A DNA stretch of 64,000 nt. Origin: Rhodococcus ruber NBRC 15591. Lineage in GTDB: Bacteria > Actinomycetota > Actinomycetes > Mycobacteriales > Mycobacteriaceae. The notes under the pieces are model-generated. The model was not told the DNA's origin and did no database searches. It saw nothing but the letters and a program-made list of their open reading frames with translations. This document shows positions 36,589 to 45,599 of the stretch, in pieces. Made by a program: the position numbers and the translations under genes. Position 1 is the stretch's first letter; each line of letters starts with the position of its first letter. The stretch lies in the NCBI RefSeq assembly GCF_001894945.1, contig NZ_BCXE01000022.1, positions 1 to 64,000 on the forward strand, read 5' to 3'.

Positions 36589-37557
36589 ATGCAGGCCGTG
36601 CAGTTGATCGACAGAACCGGACCCGAGGGCGTGCGGCTCGTGGACGTGCCCGAACCCGACCCGCACGGCAGCGTCCTCGTCGATCTCCACGCCGCCGGAG
36701 TCTCGTTCCCGGACCTGTTGCAGACCACCGCCGGCTACCAGGTCGTGCGCCCCCTGCCATGCGTGCTCGGCGTCGAAGGGGCCGGCGTCGTGCGCTCCGC
36801 ACCGGCGGACAGCGGCCTGACACCGGGACGACGGGTCGCCGTGCTCGCCGCCGCCGGCGCGTGGCAGCAGACCGTCGCGGTGTCCCCGGAATCGTTGTTC
36901 CCGCTTCCCGATTCGGTGTCCCTGACCGCCGGCGCCGGGTTCCTCATGAACTACCTCACCGTCCACTTCGCGCTCGACGAACGCGCCCGGTACCGCGCCG
37001 GCGACACGGTGCTCGTGCACGGCGCCGCGGGCGGTGTCGGCGTCGCCGCCCTGCACGTCGCGGCCGCCCTCGGCCTCGAGACCGTCGCGGTGGTGAGCAC
37101 CGCGGAGAAGGCGGCGGTCGCGAAGGCCAACCGCGCCACCCACACCGTCCTCGCGGACGGCTTCAAGGACCGGGTCCTCGAGCTCACCGGCGGCCGCGGG
37201 GTCGACATCGTCCTCGACCCCGTCGGCGGAGACCGGTTCACCGACAGCCTGCGTAGCCTGGCACCGAACGGACGCCTGGTGGTCCTCGGCTTCACGGGCG
37301 GCGAGATCCCCACCGTCAAGGTCAACCGCCTGCTGCTCAACAACATCTCGGTCCTCGGCGCCGGATGGGGCGAGTACGTGCGCACCTTCCCCGGCTACAC
37401 CGCCCGCCAATGGGCGCAGCTCGAACCGCTGCTGCGCTCCGGGGCCCTGCAGGTCCCCGAGCCCACCGTCCACCCCATGACGCATGCCGCCGAGGCGCTG
37501 CGGTCGCTCGCCGACCGGACCGCGACCGGCAAGGTCGCCCTGAACCTGCGCCCCTGA
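36589..37557 (+). CDS. NADPH:quinone oxidoreductase-like MDR protein
   Basis: 322 residues, zinc-free medium-chain dehydrogenase. The N-terminal GroES-like domain has GVSFPDLLQTTAGYQ and LGVEGAGVV; the Rossmann motif is VHGAAGGVGVAALHVA near 142. Zinc ligands of alcohol dehydrogenases are absent, as in quinone oxidoreductase/crotonyl reductase types. ATG at 36589 has GGCAGGAGA. Likely an enoyl reductase or quinone reductase supporting the catabolic cluster. Confidence 0.88.
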   Translation: MQAVQLIDRTGPEGVRLVDVPEPDPHGSVLVDLHAAGVSFPDLLQTTAGYQVVRPLPCVLGVEGAGVVRSAPADSGLTPGRRVAVLAAAGAWQQTVAVSPESLFPLPDSVSLTAGAGFLMNYLTVHFALDERARYRAGDTVLVHGAAGGVGVAALHVAAALGLETVAVVSTAEKAAVAKANRATHTVLADGFKDRVLELTGGRGVDIVLDPVGGDRFTDSLRSLAPNGRLVVLGFTGGEIPTVKVNRLLLNNISVLGAGWGEYVRTFPGYTARQWAQLEPLLRSGALQVPEPTVHPMTHAAEALRSLADRTATGKVALNLRP

Positions 37558-37588
37558 TCGTCCCGAGCACCCGACCCCCGGAGGACCC

Positions 37589-38371
37589 ATGACCATCGAC
37601 CCGATCGGTCTCGACGTGACCGTCGACGACGGCATCCTGCGTATCACCCTCGACCGGCCCGCCCGGATGAACGCCGTCACCGCCGCCACCCTCGAGGCCG
37701 TCGCCGACGCCTTCGAGAAGCACGCCGGCGACGACGCCGTGCGCGTCGCGGTCCTCACCGGTGCCGGCCGCGCGTTCTGCACCGGTGCCGACCTCGCCGG
37801 CAAGGACCTGTCCGCGCCGCCGTCGGCCGAGACCATCGACGCTGCCAACCGCACCGTCGCCGCGATCCGCGCTTTCCCGCGGCCGGTCGTCGGCGCCGTC
37901 AACGGTCCCGCTGCCGGTGTCGGTGTGTCCCTCGCACTGGGCTGCGATCTCACCGTCGCGGCGGAGTCGGCCTACCTGTTGCTCGCCTTCACCCGCATCG
38001 GCCTCATGCCCGACGGCGGCGCGACGGCACTCGTCGCCGCGTCGATCGGTCGGGCCCGAGCGCTGAAGATGGCGCTGCTCGCCGAACGGCTGCCCGCGAG
38101 CGAGGCCCTCGCGGCCGGCCTGATCGCCGAGGTGTACCCCGACGACGGTTTCGCCGCCGCCGTCGACGCGCTCGCCGCCCGGCTCGCCGCCGGCCCCGTC
38201 GAGGCCTTCCGCTCCACCAAGGACGCGATCAACGACGCGACCCTCGGCGAGCTCGACAACGCGTTCGGCCGCGAACGAGCCGGCCAGCTCGAGCTGCTGG
38301 CGTCCGCGGACTTCCACGAGGGCGTGAGCGCCTTCCAGGAGAAGCGGACGGCGGTGTTCGGGCGGAACTGA
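37589..38371 (+). CDS. Enoyl-CoA hydratase/isomerase
   Basis: 260 residues. DRPARMNAVTAATLEAV near 25, GAGRAFCTGADLAGKDL near 57, AVNGPAAGVGVSLALGCDL near 100, and RIGLMPDGGATALVAASIG, with the Asp-Gly in the late pocket as in PaaG/isomerase-like crotonases. FQEKRTAVFGRN closes the protein. ATG 31 bp after the oxidoreductase stop with CCGGAGG upstream; same operon. Confidence 0.9.
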   Translation: MTIDPIGLDVTVDDGILRITLDRPARMNAVTAATLEAVADAFEKHAGDDAVRVAVLTGAGRAFCTGADLAGKDLSAPPSAETIDAANRTVAAIRAFPRPVVGAVNGPAAGVGVSLALGCDLTVAAESAYLLLAFTRIGLMPDGGATALVAASIGRARALKMALLAERLPASEALAAGLIAEVYPDDGFAAAVDALAARLAAGPVEAFRSTKDAINDATLGELDNAFGRERAGQLELLASADFHEGVSAFQEKRTAVFGRN

Positions 38372-38380
38372 GCCGGCCCG

Positions 38381-39028
38381 TCAGGCCGTCGAGGCGGGGG
38401 TGGCGCCGACCGTCTTGAGGGCGATCGCGACGTACTTGCGCGCCACCTCTTCCGGAGTCAGGGAGCCCTCGCGGTGATACCACCGCGGGATGGACTGGCA
38501 CATGCCCAGCAGCGCGCGGGTGGTCTCGGCCGGGTCCTCGACGTCGAACACCCCGCGCCGGGTCCCGTCCTCGACGATCTCGAGGACGAGCTTCTCGATC
38601 TCCTTGCGCACCGCGCGGTAACGCTGCCGGTTCTCGGGACTGAGGTAGCGCACCTCGCCCTCGAGCGCGGCGAGTCGGGGACGGTTCGTCATGCGCAGCA
38701 CGATCGCCTCGACGGCATTGGCGAGCCGCTGCACAGGGTCGTCGCCGCCGTCGGCGTCCGCGGCGTAGGCGCGCGCCATCACGTCACTCGTCGAGAGCTC
38801 GAGCAGCGCGATGAGCAGGCCTTCCTTGTTCTCGTGGTGGTAGTACAGGGCGGGCACGGTGACGCCCACCCGGCGGGCGATCTCCCGCACGGAGGTGCCG
38901 TGGAACCCGGTCTCGTAGAACGCATCGAGCGCCGCGGAGAGGATGGGAGTCAGCTCCATCGGCTCGAGACGTCGCCAGTCCGGCCCAGCGACACCGTCCG
39001 CGACGGTGCCGTCGGTGGAAGTTCCCAT
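38381..39028 (-). CDS. TetR-family regulator, copy 2
   Basis: 215 residues. HTH with FYETGFHGTSVREIARRVGV and VPALYYHHENKEGLL (about 37-80). The C-terminal domain shares ALLGMCQSIPRWYHREG with copy 1. Convergent with the crotonase gene, 10 bp away. Its own promoter region holds TATCGATCGCTA at 39044-39055, suggesting autoregulation and joint control of the 36.4-kb promoter region. Confidence 0.88.
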   Translation of the reverse strand: MGTSTDGTVADGVAGPDWRRLEPMELTPILSAALDAFYETGFHGTSVREIARRVGVTVPALYYHHENKEGLLIALLELSTSDVMARAYAADADGGDDPVQRLANAVEAIVLRMTNRPRLAALEGEVRYLSPENRQRYRAVRKEIEKLVLEIVEDGTRRGVFDVEDPAETTRALLGMCQSIPRWYHREGSLTPEEVARKYVAIALKTVGATPASTA

Positions 39029-39043
39029 GTGCCGTACCCAACC

Positions 39044-39055
39044 TATCGATCGCTA
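39044..39055. promoter_or_regulatory. TetR-type box TATCGATCGCTA
   Basis: Identical 12-mer to 36432-36443, located 16 bp upstream of the TetR start codon. Confidence 0.55.
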
Positions 39056-39145
39056 CGTTCGGACGGCTCGAGGATACCCGTGCGCCGGCAGCACCCGGGA
39101 CGCCTCCGCGTCCGGGCGCTTCCAGGGCGGACGGTGGGGGCGAAC

Positions 39146-39808
39146 TCAGCCCATCGGATCGTCGGCGCCGGCGCGCCCGGTGTCGTGGAACGGCCCCTGG
39201 AAGGTGCCCCAGCGGACGCACTCCCAGCCGCCACCCGGCAGCGGGACCAGCTCGACGCTCTCGGTGTTGGCGAGGTGGTTGCTGGTCGCGAAGCTGCCCG
39301 GCACCCGGCCGAGGTGGGCGGCGACGAGGCGGATCGCGGCACCGTGGCTGACCACCACGACGTCCCCCGAACCGCTGTCGAGATAGTCGGCCCGCACCGA
39401 CTCGACCACCGGCAGGTAGCGGTCCAGGACGTCCATGCCCGATTCACCGCCCGGCACCCGGTCGCGCAGGTCGCCGGTGTGCCAGGACTCGTACACCTTC
39501 ATGAACAGCGTGTGGGATTCCTCGTCGCTGCGGTCCTCGAGCTCCCCGACCTGCACCTCGTGCAGGCCTTCGCGGACGACGGTGGTCACCCGCGCGGCGA
39601 GTTCGACGTGCTCGGCGGTCTGCCGGGCGCGCAGGGCCTGCGAGGCGAACAATGCCGTCGGCGGCTGCTGCGCGAACCCCCGCCCGAGGGTGCGGGCCTG
39701 CGCGACGCCGAGCTCGGTCAGTTCGGCGCCCGGCAGTTTGGTGTCGAGGCGACGCGCGACGTTCGCCACCGTCTGTCCGTGCCGCACCAGGATCAATCGG
39801 CCGCTCAA
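39146..39808 (-). CDS. Histidine phosphatase (phosphoglycerate mutase-like)
   Basis: 220 residues. Catalytic LILVRHGQT near the N terminus, and later VVVSHGAAIRL with the second His. TTG start at 39808 overlaps the prephenate dehydratase stop (TTGA). The pairing of pheA and this phosphatase recalls Rv3838c-Rv3837c of M. tuberculosis. Phosphatase substrate unknown. Confidence 0.88.
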   Translation of the reverse strand: MSGRLILVRHGQTVANVARRLDTKLPGAELTELGVAQARTLGRGFAQQPPTALFASQALRARQTAEHVELAARVTTVVREGLHEVQVGELEDRSDEESHTLFMKVYESWHTGDLRDRVPGGESGMDVLDRYLPVVESVRADYLDSGSGDVVVVSHGAAIRLVAAHLGRVPGSFATSNHLANTESVELVPLPGGGWECVRWGTFQGPFHDTGRAGADDPMG

Positions 39809-40719
39809 CGCTCTTCCTCCCCGCGCCGCAGCCGTTGCAGCCACCGCGCATCCTCTTCGTCCGACACCGGGGCCACACCGTGCTGGGACACCGCCGCCCA
39901 GGAGCCGAGGAACCGCACCTGCGCGAAGCGGTGCAGCGCCTTGAGCGCCTCGGCGACGAGCGCGTCGTCGATGTGGCCGACACAGTCCAAGTGAAAGAAG
40001 TAGGTCCCGTATTCCTGACGGGTGGGACGGGACTCGATCCGGGTGAGGTCGATGCCGCGGGTGGCGAACTCGGTCATGGCCCGCACGAGGGAGCCCGGCT
40101 CGTTGGGCAGCTGCAGGATCACCGAGGTGCGGTCGACGCCGGTGCGGGCCGGGGTGGCGGCGGGCCGGGTGGCCAGCACGAAGCGGGTGCGGGCGCCGGA
40201 GTGATCGGCGACGCCGTCGGCGAGGACCTGCAGGCCGAGTCGCTGCCCGGCCAGCGCGGTGGACACGCCCGCGTCGGCCTTGCCGGCCGCGACGTCCTCG
40301 GCGGCCCCGGCGTTGGACGAGGCGGTCACCACCTCGGCCTGCGGCATGTGGTCGGCGATCCACTGGCGCACCTGTGCGGCGGCCACCGGATAGGCGTGCA
40401 CGGTGCGGGCCTCGCCGAGCGTGACGCCGGGCCGGGCCACGACGGTGAAGGCCACGTCCAGCTCGGTCTCGGCCACGATCTGCAGGCGCGGGCCCACCGC
40501 GAGGGCATCCATCGTGGGGGGCACGGAACCCTCTACCGAGCTCTCGATCGGCACCACGGCAGCGTCGACCGCGCCGTCGCGCACGAGTTGCAGCGCCGCG
40601 GGCGGGCTGGCGGCCGACACCCGCTCGACCGGACCGTCGAAGGTTCCGGCATCCTCGAACCGGGCGAGGGCCATCTCCGTGAAGGTTCCGGTGGGACCGA
40701 AGTAGGCGATGCGTGGCAC
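39805..40719 (-). CDS. pheA: Prephenate dehydratase
   Basis: 304 residues. The periplasmic-binding-like catalytic domain begins RIAYFGPTGTFTEMA and contains the key TRF motif (SGARTRFVLATR, near 180). The C-terminal ACT domain has LPNEPGSLVRAMTEFATRGI and ESRPTRQEYGTYFF, the phenylalanine-binding regulatory site. Converts prephenate to phenylpyruvate. GTG at 40719 was chosen because homologues start just before the first strand; a GTG six codons earlier is possible. No strong ribosome site. Confidence 0.93.
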   Translation of the reverse strand: MPRIAYFGPTGTFTEMALARFEDAGTFDGPVERVSAASPPAALQLVRDGAVDAAVVPIESSVEGSVPPTMDALAVGPRLQIVAETELDVAFTVVARPGVTLGEARTVHAYPVAAAQVRQWIADHMPQAEVVTASSNAGAAEDVAAGKADAGVSTALAGQRLGLQVLADGVADHSGARTRFVLATRPAATPARTGVDRTSVILQLPNEPGSLVRAMTEFATRGIDLTRIESRPTRQEYGTYFFHLDCVGHIDDALVAEALKALHRFAQVRFLGSWAAVSQHGVAPVSDEEDARWLQRLRRGEEER

Positions 40720-40755
40720 GCCTAGAAGGGTACGCACCGAATTCGTCCGGACCCT

Positions 40756-40800
40756 GTCGTCACGGCAAACGTCGTCCCGGCAAACGTCGTCAGGGCAAAC
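40756..40800 (+). repeat. Tandem 15-bp repeat, 3 copies
   Basis: GTCGTCACGGCAAAC-type units at 40756, 40771 and 40786, differing at two positions. They end 4 bp before the stop codon of the minus-strand gene at 40805 and fill the gap to the pheA start. Confidence 0.8.
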
Positions 40801-40804
40801 GGAA

Positions 40805-41503
40805 TCATCGCGGCGGCAGGCCGAGGCCGGCGAGGTCCCGCGCGACGGCCGGCGGGTCGTCGACCTCGACGGCGAGCAGGATCTCGCGCACCGCGGCCGC
40901 GGCCTCGGGGATCAGCCGGGTCAGCCGGGCGGGGTCGGGTGCGGCGAGCGCGGCGCGCACATCGTCGCCGCGCAGGGCGGCGACGGTGGCGGCGAGCAGG
41001 GCGAGCACCTCGCCGGCGTCGCGGGCGCGCGCGGCGAAGCCGGTGCCGGCGTGGGCGAGGACGGACAGGAAGTCGGCGACCTCCCCCGCCTCGCGCCCGG
41101 GGGGCAGGCCGGGGCTGTGCCCGGCACCGACGAGCGCGCGGGCCGTCTCGGGCAGGTCACCGGCGTCGACGTAGACGGTCAGGGGGGCGGGGACGGCGAT
41201 TGCGAGCGCCACGTCGAGCTCTTCCGCGGGGCAGTCGAGCTGGTAGCGGACCGGGACCGGGTGCAGGCCGGACAGGCGTTCGGGTGCGACGTCGAGTTCA
41301 CCGACGATCCGCAGCGTGGCGGCGCTCCCGGCGGGGGCCTCGGTCAGCGCGGACACCGGCACGACGGGGTCGCCGATCGCGGTGTGGGCGGGGGCGGCGA
41401 GTGCGTCGGCGAGGGTCGGGTGCCGGCGGGTGAGCAGGGCGGTGAGCAGGCCGCGGGGCTCCTCGCGGGACGGCGGCATTCCGAGCGTGAGCGGGATGGG
41501 CAC
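40805..41503 (-). CDS. Hypothetical protein
   Basis: 232 residues, family not recognised. Soluble, Ala/Leu-rich; the middle (ATLRIVGELDVAPERLSGLH, about 64-83) looks beta-rich, and the C-terminal half is helical. The GTG at 41503 overlaps its own GGAGG, so the true start may be the ATG at 41479. Same strand as pheA but separated by a short repeat. It contains no motif that suggests an activity. Confidence 0.6.
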   Translation of the reverse strand: MPIPLTLGMPPSREEPRGLLTALLTRRHPTLADALAAPAHTAIGDPVVPVSALTEAPAGSAATLRIVGELDVAPERLSGLHPVPVRYQLDCPAEELDVALAIAVPAPLTVYVDAGDLPETARALVGAGHSPGLPPGREAGEVADFLSVLAHAGTGFAARARDAGEVLALLAATVAALRGDDVRAALAAPDPARLTRLIPEAAAAVREILLAVEVDDPPAVARDLAGLGLPPR

Positions 41504-41549
41504 CTCCTCAGGTTAGTCGCCGGGCTGTTGCGACCCCGATCACCATGAC

Positions 41550-41568
41550 TTAGGTTTGCCTCACCTAC
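41550..41568. promoter_or_regulatory. IdeR/DtxR iron box
   Basis: TTAGGTTTGCCTCACCTAC matches the IdeR consensus TTAGGTTAGGCTAACCTAA at 15 of 19 positions. It lies 17 bp before the start codon of the DUF2470 gene. The M. tuberculosis counterpart, Rv3839, is known as an IdeR-regulated gene. Confidence 0.75.
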
Positions 41569-41585
41569 TAATCGAGGAGGATCCG

Positions 41586-42392
41586 ATGCCGGCCACCACC
41601 GCCCTTCCCGCACCCTCGACCGCCGAGACCGTCCGCACCGCCATCGTCCGCACCGGCTCCGCCGTACTCGCCACCGGCTCCGCCGTGCTCGCCACCGGCT
41701 CCGCCGTACTCGCTACCGACGGAGCCGCGCCCGTGACCACGGTGCTGCACCACCTGCACAGCGACGGCGACCTGCTGGTCGTCGTCCCGGACGACTGTGC
41801 CGCCGTCGCGCTGGCCTGGCAGCGGGGCGCCACGGGTCTGCACGCCGTGCTGGAGCTGACCGACCATTCGCCGCTGCGCCTGCGCAACCCCGTCCGCTCG
41901 CTCATCTGGCTCCGCGGCACCGCACACACCGTCGCCGAGCCCCGGCGGCTCGCCGCCGACATCGCCGCGACCCTCCCGCACCCCGCGCTGCTCGACGTCG
42001 GGCACCGCGCCGAACTGCTGCGTCTGCGGCTCACATCCGTCGTCGCCGCCGACACCACCGGCGCCGAGGCCGTCGAGGTCGCCGACGTCCTCGCCGCCGC
42101 CCCGGACCCGTTCGCCGCCGTCGAGTCCGCCTGGCTCGAGCACCTCGAGCAGGACCACGGCGACCTCGTCCACCGCATCGCCCGGCACATTCCCGCCGCC
42201 GAGCGGCGTGGCCGCATCCGGCCCCTCGGCCTGGACCGCTACGGCCTGCGCCTGCGGCTCGAGTCCGGCCGCGGCGACCACGACGTGCGGATTCCGTTCC
42301 CCGAACCCGCCGACGACGCCGAGTCCCTCGGCCGCGCCCTGCGCCGCCTCGTCGGCTGCCCCTTCGCCAACGGGCTGCGCGCCAGGCACTGA
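41586..42392 (+). CDS. DUF2470 haem/iron-utilisation-type protein (Rv3839-like)
   Basis: 268 residues. The C-terminal DUF2470 domain (about 180-268) has WLEHLEQDHGDLVHRIARHI and LDRYGLRLRLESG. The N-terminal part resembles the split-barrel fold of HugZ-like haem proteins. Residues about 23-43 are a perfect threefold TGSAVLA repeat encoded by 21-bp units. ATG at 41586 follows GAGGAGG. The iron box upstream implies repression by iron. Probably handles haem or flavin in iron scavenging. Confidence 0.85.
   Translation: MPATTALPAPSTAETVRTAIVRTGSAVLATGSAVLATGSAVLATDGAAPVTTVLHHLHSDGDLLVVVPDDCAAVALAWQRGATGLHAVLELTDHSPLRLRNPVRSLIWLRGTAHTVAEPRRLAADIAATLPHPALLDVGHRAELLRLRLTSVVAADTTGAEAVEVADVLAAAPDPFAAVESAWLEHLEQDHGDLVHRIARHIPAAERRGRIRPLGLDRYGLRLRLESGRGDHDVRIPFPEPADDAESLGRALRRLVGCPFANGLRARH
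41652..41714 (+). repeat. In-frame 21-bp tandem repeat, 3 copies
   Basis: Units ACCGGCTCCGCCGTACTCGCC at 41652, 41673 and 41694 differ by one or two bases and encode TGSAVLA three times near the N terminus of the DUF2470 protein. Likely variable between strains. Confidence 0.85.
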
Positions 42393-42457
42393 TCTTCCCG
42401 CCCGCTTCGGCGGTATCCTCGAGTCAGCAGTGCGTCGCATGTCGAAAGCCGCGAATC

Positions 42458-45400
42458 ATGGCCGATTTCGATCCGGAAGCCACCCGTCCCGCCGGGCAGG
42501 GGATCGCGGCCGAACTCGCCGCGGCGGGATTCGACGATGCCCTCGTCGTCGGCCGAGGCGGCTTCGGTGTGGTCTATCGGTGCCGGCAACGCTCCCTCGG
42601 ACGCACCGTCGCGATCAAGGTGCTCTCCTCCGACCTCGACGCCGAGAACCGCGAACGGTTCCTGCGCGAGGGCTTCGCGATGGGCGGACTGTCCGGCCAC
42701 CCGAACATCGTCAACATCCTCCAGGTGGGCGTCACCTCCACCGGCAGGCCCTACATCGTGATGCCGTACCACCCCAACGACTCGCTCGCGGTGCGGGTCC
42801 GCCGCGACGGTCCGATGCCGTGGTGGGACGTCGTGCGCGTCGGGGTCAAGCTCGCCGGCGCCCTCGAGACCGCCCACCGCGCCGGCACCCTGCACCGCGA
42901 CGTCAAGCCCGCCAACATCCTCGTCACCGAGTACGGCGAGCCACAGCTCACCGACTTCGGTATCGCCCGCATCGCCGGCGGTTTCGAAACCGCCACCGGC
43001 GCCTTCACCGGATCGCTCGCGTTCACCGCCCCCGAGGTGCTCGAGGGCAAACCCCCCACCCCCGCCTCGGACATCTACGGCCTCGGCGCCGCCATGTTCG
43101 CCCTCATCACCGGCCGCGCCGCGTTCGAGCGACGCACGGGCGAGGAGATCATCGCCCAGTTCCTGCGCATCACCAGCCAGCCCATCCCGGATCTGCGCCC
43201 CCACGGCATCCCCGACGACGTGTGCACCGCCATCGAGCACGCCATGTCGGTGGATCCGGCCCGCCGGCCCGCCACGGCCGCCGACTTCGGCCGCGAGTTG
43301 CAGCAGGTCCAGGCCCGGCACGGCCGCCACGTCGACGACATGGCACTGCCGGGCGAGTCGCGGTTCCACGACCAGCCGACGGGCCGGCACCCCCTCGTCG
43401 GACCTGTCACAGCCGGGCCCGGCAGCACCGGACCCGGCGGTACCGGGCCCGGCACAGCCGCGCCTGCCACGGTCACCGCGGTCTCCCCGGGGTCCGCCCC
43501 ACCCCGACCGAACGGTCGACCACCGTCGTCCGGCCCCCCACCACGGTCCGGACCCCCGTCGTCCGGACCCCCGTCGTCCGGTCCGCCGCGTCCGGGCGAG
43601 TCACCCGCGCGACGAACCGCGCGGCTGCCGGTGCTGCTCGCCGTGCTCGCCGTCGCGCTGCTCGCCGTCGCGGCCACGGCCGTCTTCGTGGCGACCCGGC
43701 AGGCCGGCGACGCCGGGACCGCCGCGGCGGGCGAGACCACCGAGGTCGCCCCGACCGCCGGGTGGCGACCGCTGCGGGACGCGCCCACCGCCCGCCAGCA
43801 GACCGCCGCCACCGTCGCCGACGGCACCGTGTGGGTGTTCGGCGGCCTGGACGACTCCGGCTCCTCCCCCGCTCACGAGGGCTACGACCCGGCCATCGAC
43901 ACCTGGAAGTCCGGACCGGACCTGCCGATCCCGCTCAACCACGCGATGGCCGTCACGTGGGACGGCGTGCCCGTCGTCCTCGGCGGCTGGATCCCGGACG
44001 GACCCGACCTCACCGCCACCGCGTCGAACCGGGTCTTCGCCGTCCGCAACGGCGAATGGGTGGAGATGCCGCCGATGCCCCGCGCCCGTGCCGCCGGGGC
44101 CGCCGTCACCATCGGGGACCGGATCTACGTGTTCGGCGGCCAGGCCGACGACACCCTGATCCGTCCCACCGACGTGTTCGACGGCACCGCCTGGAGCACA
44201 GTCGCCGACATCCCCACGCCACGCGAGCACCTCGCGGCCGCGACCGACGGCACCTACGCCTACGCGCTCGGCGGCCGGGACCTGGCCGCCGACAAGAACG
44301 TCGCCACCGTCGAACGCTTCGACCCCACCACCGGATCGTGGACCGCCCTGCCCGACATGCCCACCCCGCGCGGCGGGCTCGGCGCCACCTACATCGACGG
44401 CCGCATCGTCGCCGCCGGCGGCGAGGAACCCACCCGCGTCCTCGCCGACGTCGAAGCGTTCGACCTGACCACCGGCACCTGGTCCGAGCTACCGGACCTG
44501 CGGACGCCGCGGCACGGGCTGGCCCTCGGCGCGGTCGGCGACACCGTCTACGCCATCGACGGCGCCACCGAACCCACCCACGCCGAGTCGACCTCCGTCA
44601 CCGAGGCGCTGCAGATCCCGCCGCGCCGCGTCCAGCCCGGCCCGGCGTGGCGGCAGCTGCGCGACGCCCCGACCGCCCGCCAGCAGACCGCGGCCGCCGT
44701 CGCCGACGGCACCGTGTGGGTTCTCGGCGGTCTCGACAACAACGGGTCCACGGCCCGGGTCGAGGGCTACGACCCGGCGATCGACACGTGGAAGGTGGGA
44801 CCCGATCTCCCTCTTCCGCTCAACCACGCGATGGCCGTCGAGTATGCGGACGAACTGGTGGTGCTCGGTGGATGGGTGCCGGAGGGCGCCGATCTCACCG
44901 CGCGGCCGTCCGATCGGGTGTTCGCGCTGCGCGGCGGCGAGTGGGCCGAACTGCCCGCCATGCCGCAGGCCCGTGCCGCCGGGGCCGCCGTCACCATCGG
45001 GGACCGGATCTACGTGTTCGGCGGCCAGGCCGACGACACCCTCCTCACCACCACCGACGTGTACGACGGCAGCAGCTGGAGCACCGTCGCCGACCTGCCC
45101 ACCCCACGCGAGCACCTCGCGGCCACCACCGACGGCACCTACGCCTACGCGGTGGGCGGCCGGGACCTGGCCGCCGACAAGAACGTCGCCACCGTCGAAC
45201 GGTACGACCCCGGCACCGACACCTGGACCGCGCTACCCGACATGCCCACCCCGCGCGGCGGGCTCGGCGTCACCCATCTCGACGGCCGCATCGTCGCCGC
45301 CGGGGGCGAGGAACCCACCCGCGTCCTCGCCGACGTCGAAGCGTTCGACCTGATCACCGGCACCTGGTCCGAGCTGCCACCGATGGGCGTCGCCCGGCAC

Positions 45401-45508
45401 GGTCTCGTCGTCGCGACCGTCGGTACCACCGTCTACGCCGTCGACGGTGCGCAGCGGCCCACCCACGCCCAGTCCACCGCGCTCGCGGAGGCACTCGACT
45501 TCTGGTGA
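42458..45508 (+). CDS. Serine/threonine protein kinase with two extracytoplasmic kelch propellers
   Basis: 1016 residues. Kinase domain about 20-290: glycine loop VGRGGFGVVY (31-40), Lys54, HRDVKPAN with Asp148, and DFG at 166-168. A Pro/Ser/Gly-rich linker (about 310-385) leads to one TM (about 390-411). Outside lie two tandem kelch-type propellers (about 430-715 and 727-1010), each opening with LRDAPTARQQTAA and closing with VEAFDL and a final PTHA[EQ]ST. The two halves are 295 residues apart and about 80% alike, a whole-domain duplication. Compared with PknD, which has one NHL propeller, this is a different sensor. Ligand unknown. Confidence 0.9.
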   Translation: MADFDPEATRPAGQGIAAELAAAGFDDALVVGRGGFGVVYRCRQRSLGRTVAIKVLSSDLDAENRERFLREGFAMGGLSGHPNIVNILQVGVTSTGRPYIVMPYHPNDSLAVRVRRDGPMPWWDVVRVGVKLAGALETAHRAGTLHRDVKPANILVTEYGEPQLTDFGIARIAGGFETATGAFTGSLAFTAPEVLEGKPPTPASDIYGLGAAMFALITGRAAFERRTGEEIIAQFLRITSQPIPDLRPHGIPDDVCTAIEHAMSVDPARRPATAADFGRELQQVQARHGRHVDDMALPGESRFHDQPTGRHPLVGPVTAGPGSTGPGGTGPGTAAPATVTAVSPGSAPPRPNGRPPSSGPPPRSGPPSSGPPSSGPPRPGESPARRTARLPVLLAVLAVALLAVAATAVFVATRQAGDAGTAAAGETTEVAPTAGWRPLRDAPTARQQTAATVADGTVWVFGGLDDSGSSPAHEGYDPAIDTWKSGPDLPIPLNHAMAVTWDGVPVVLGGWIPDGPDLTATASNRVFAVRNGEWVEMPPMPRARAAGAAVTIGDRIYVFGGQADDTLIRPTDVFDGTAWSTVADIPTPREHLAAATDGTYAYALGGRDLAADKNVATVERFDPTTGSWTALPDMPTPRGGLGATYIDGRIVAAGGEEPTRVLADVEAFDLTTGTWSELPDLRTPRHGLALGAVGDTVYAIDGATEPTHAESTSVTEALQIPPRRVQPGPAWRQLRDAPTARQQTAAAVADGTVWVLGGLDNNGSTARVEGYDPAIDTWKVGPDLPLPLNHAMAVEYADELVVLGGWVPEGADLTARPSDRVFALRGGEWAELPAMPQARAAGAAVTIGDRIYVFGGQADDTLLTTTDVYDGSSWSTVADLPTPREHLAATTDGTYAYAVGGRDLAADKNVATVERYDPGTDTWTALPDMPTPRGGLGVTHLDGRIVAAGGEEPTRVLADVEAFDLITGTWSELPPMGVARHGLVVATVGTTVYAVDGAQRPTHAQSTALAEALDFW

Positions 45509-45510
45509 CA

Positions 45511-45567
45511 GGCCGCTCCGCGGCCCGTGTGCCCTTTGGGCTGCCCCAGCCGCCCGAAAGACACACC
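45511..45567 (+). repeat. 57-bp dispersed inverted-repeat element, copy 1
   Basis: Begins GGCCGCTCCGCGGCC (6-bp stem, 3-base loop), then a second decayed hairpin from GTGTGCCCTTTGGG to CCCGAAAGACACAC. 48 of 57 positions match copy 2 at 61997-62053. Starts 3 bp after the kinase stop; may act as a terminator. Confidence 0.75.
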
Positions 45568-45599
45568 GCCTGCACCGCTCCGTGCCCGCATTCCGCGGG

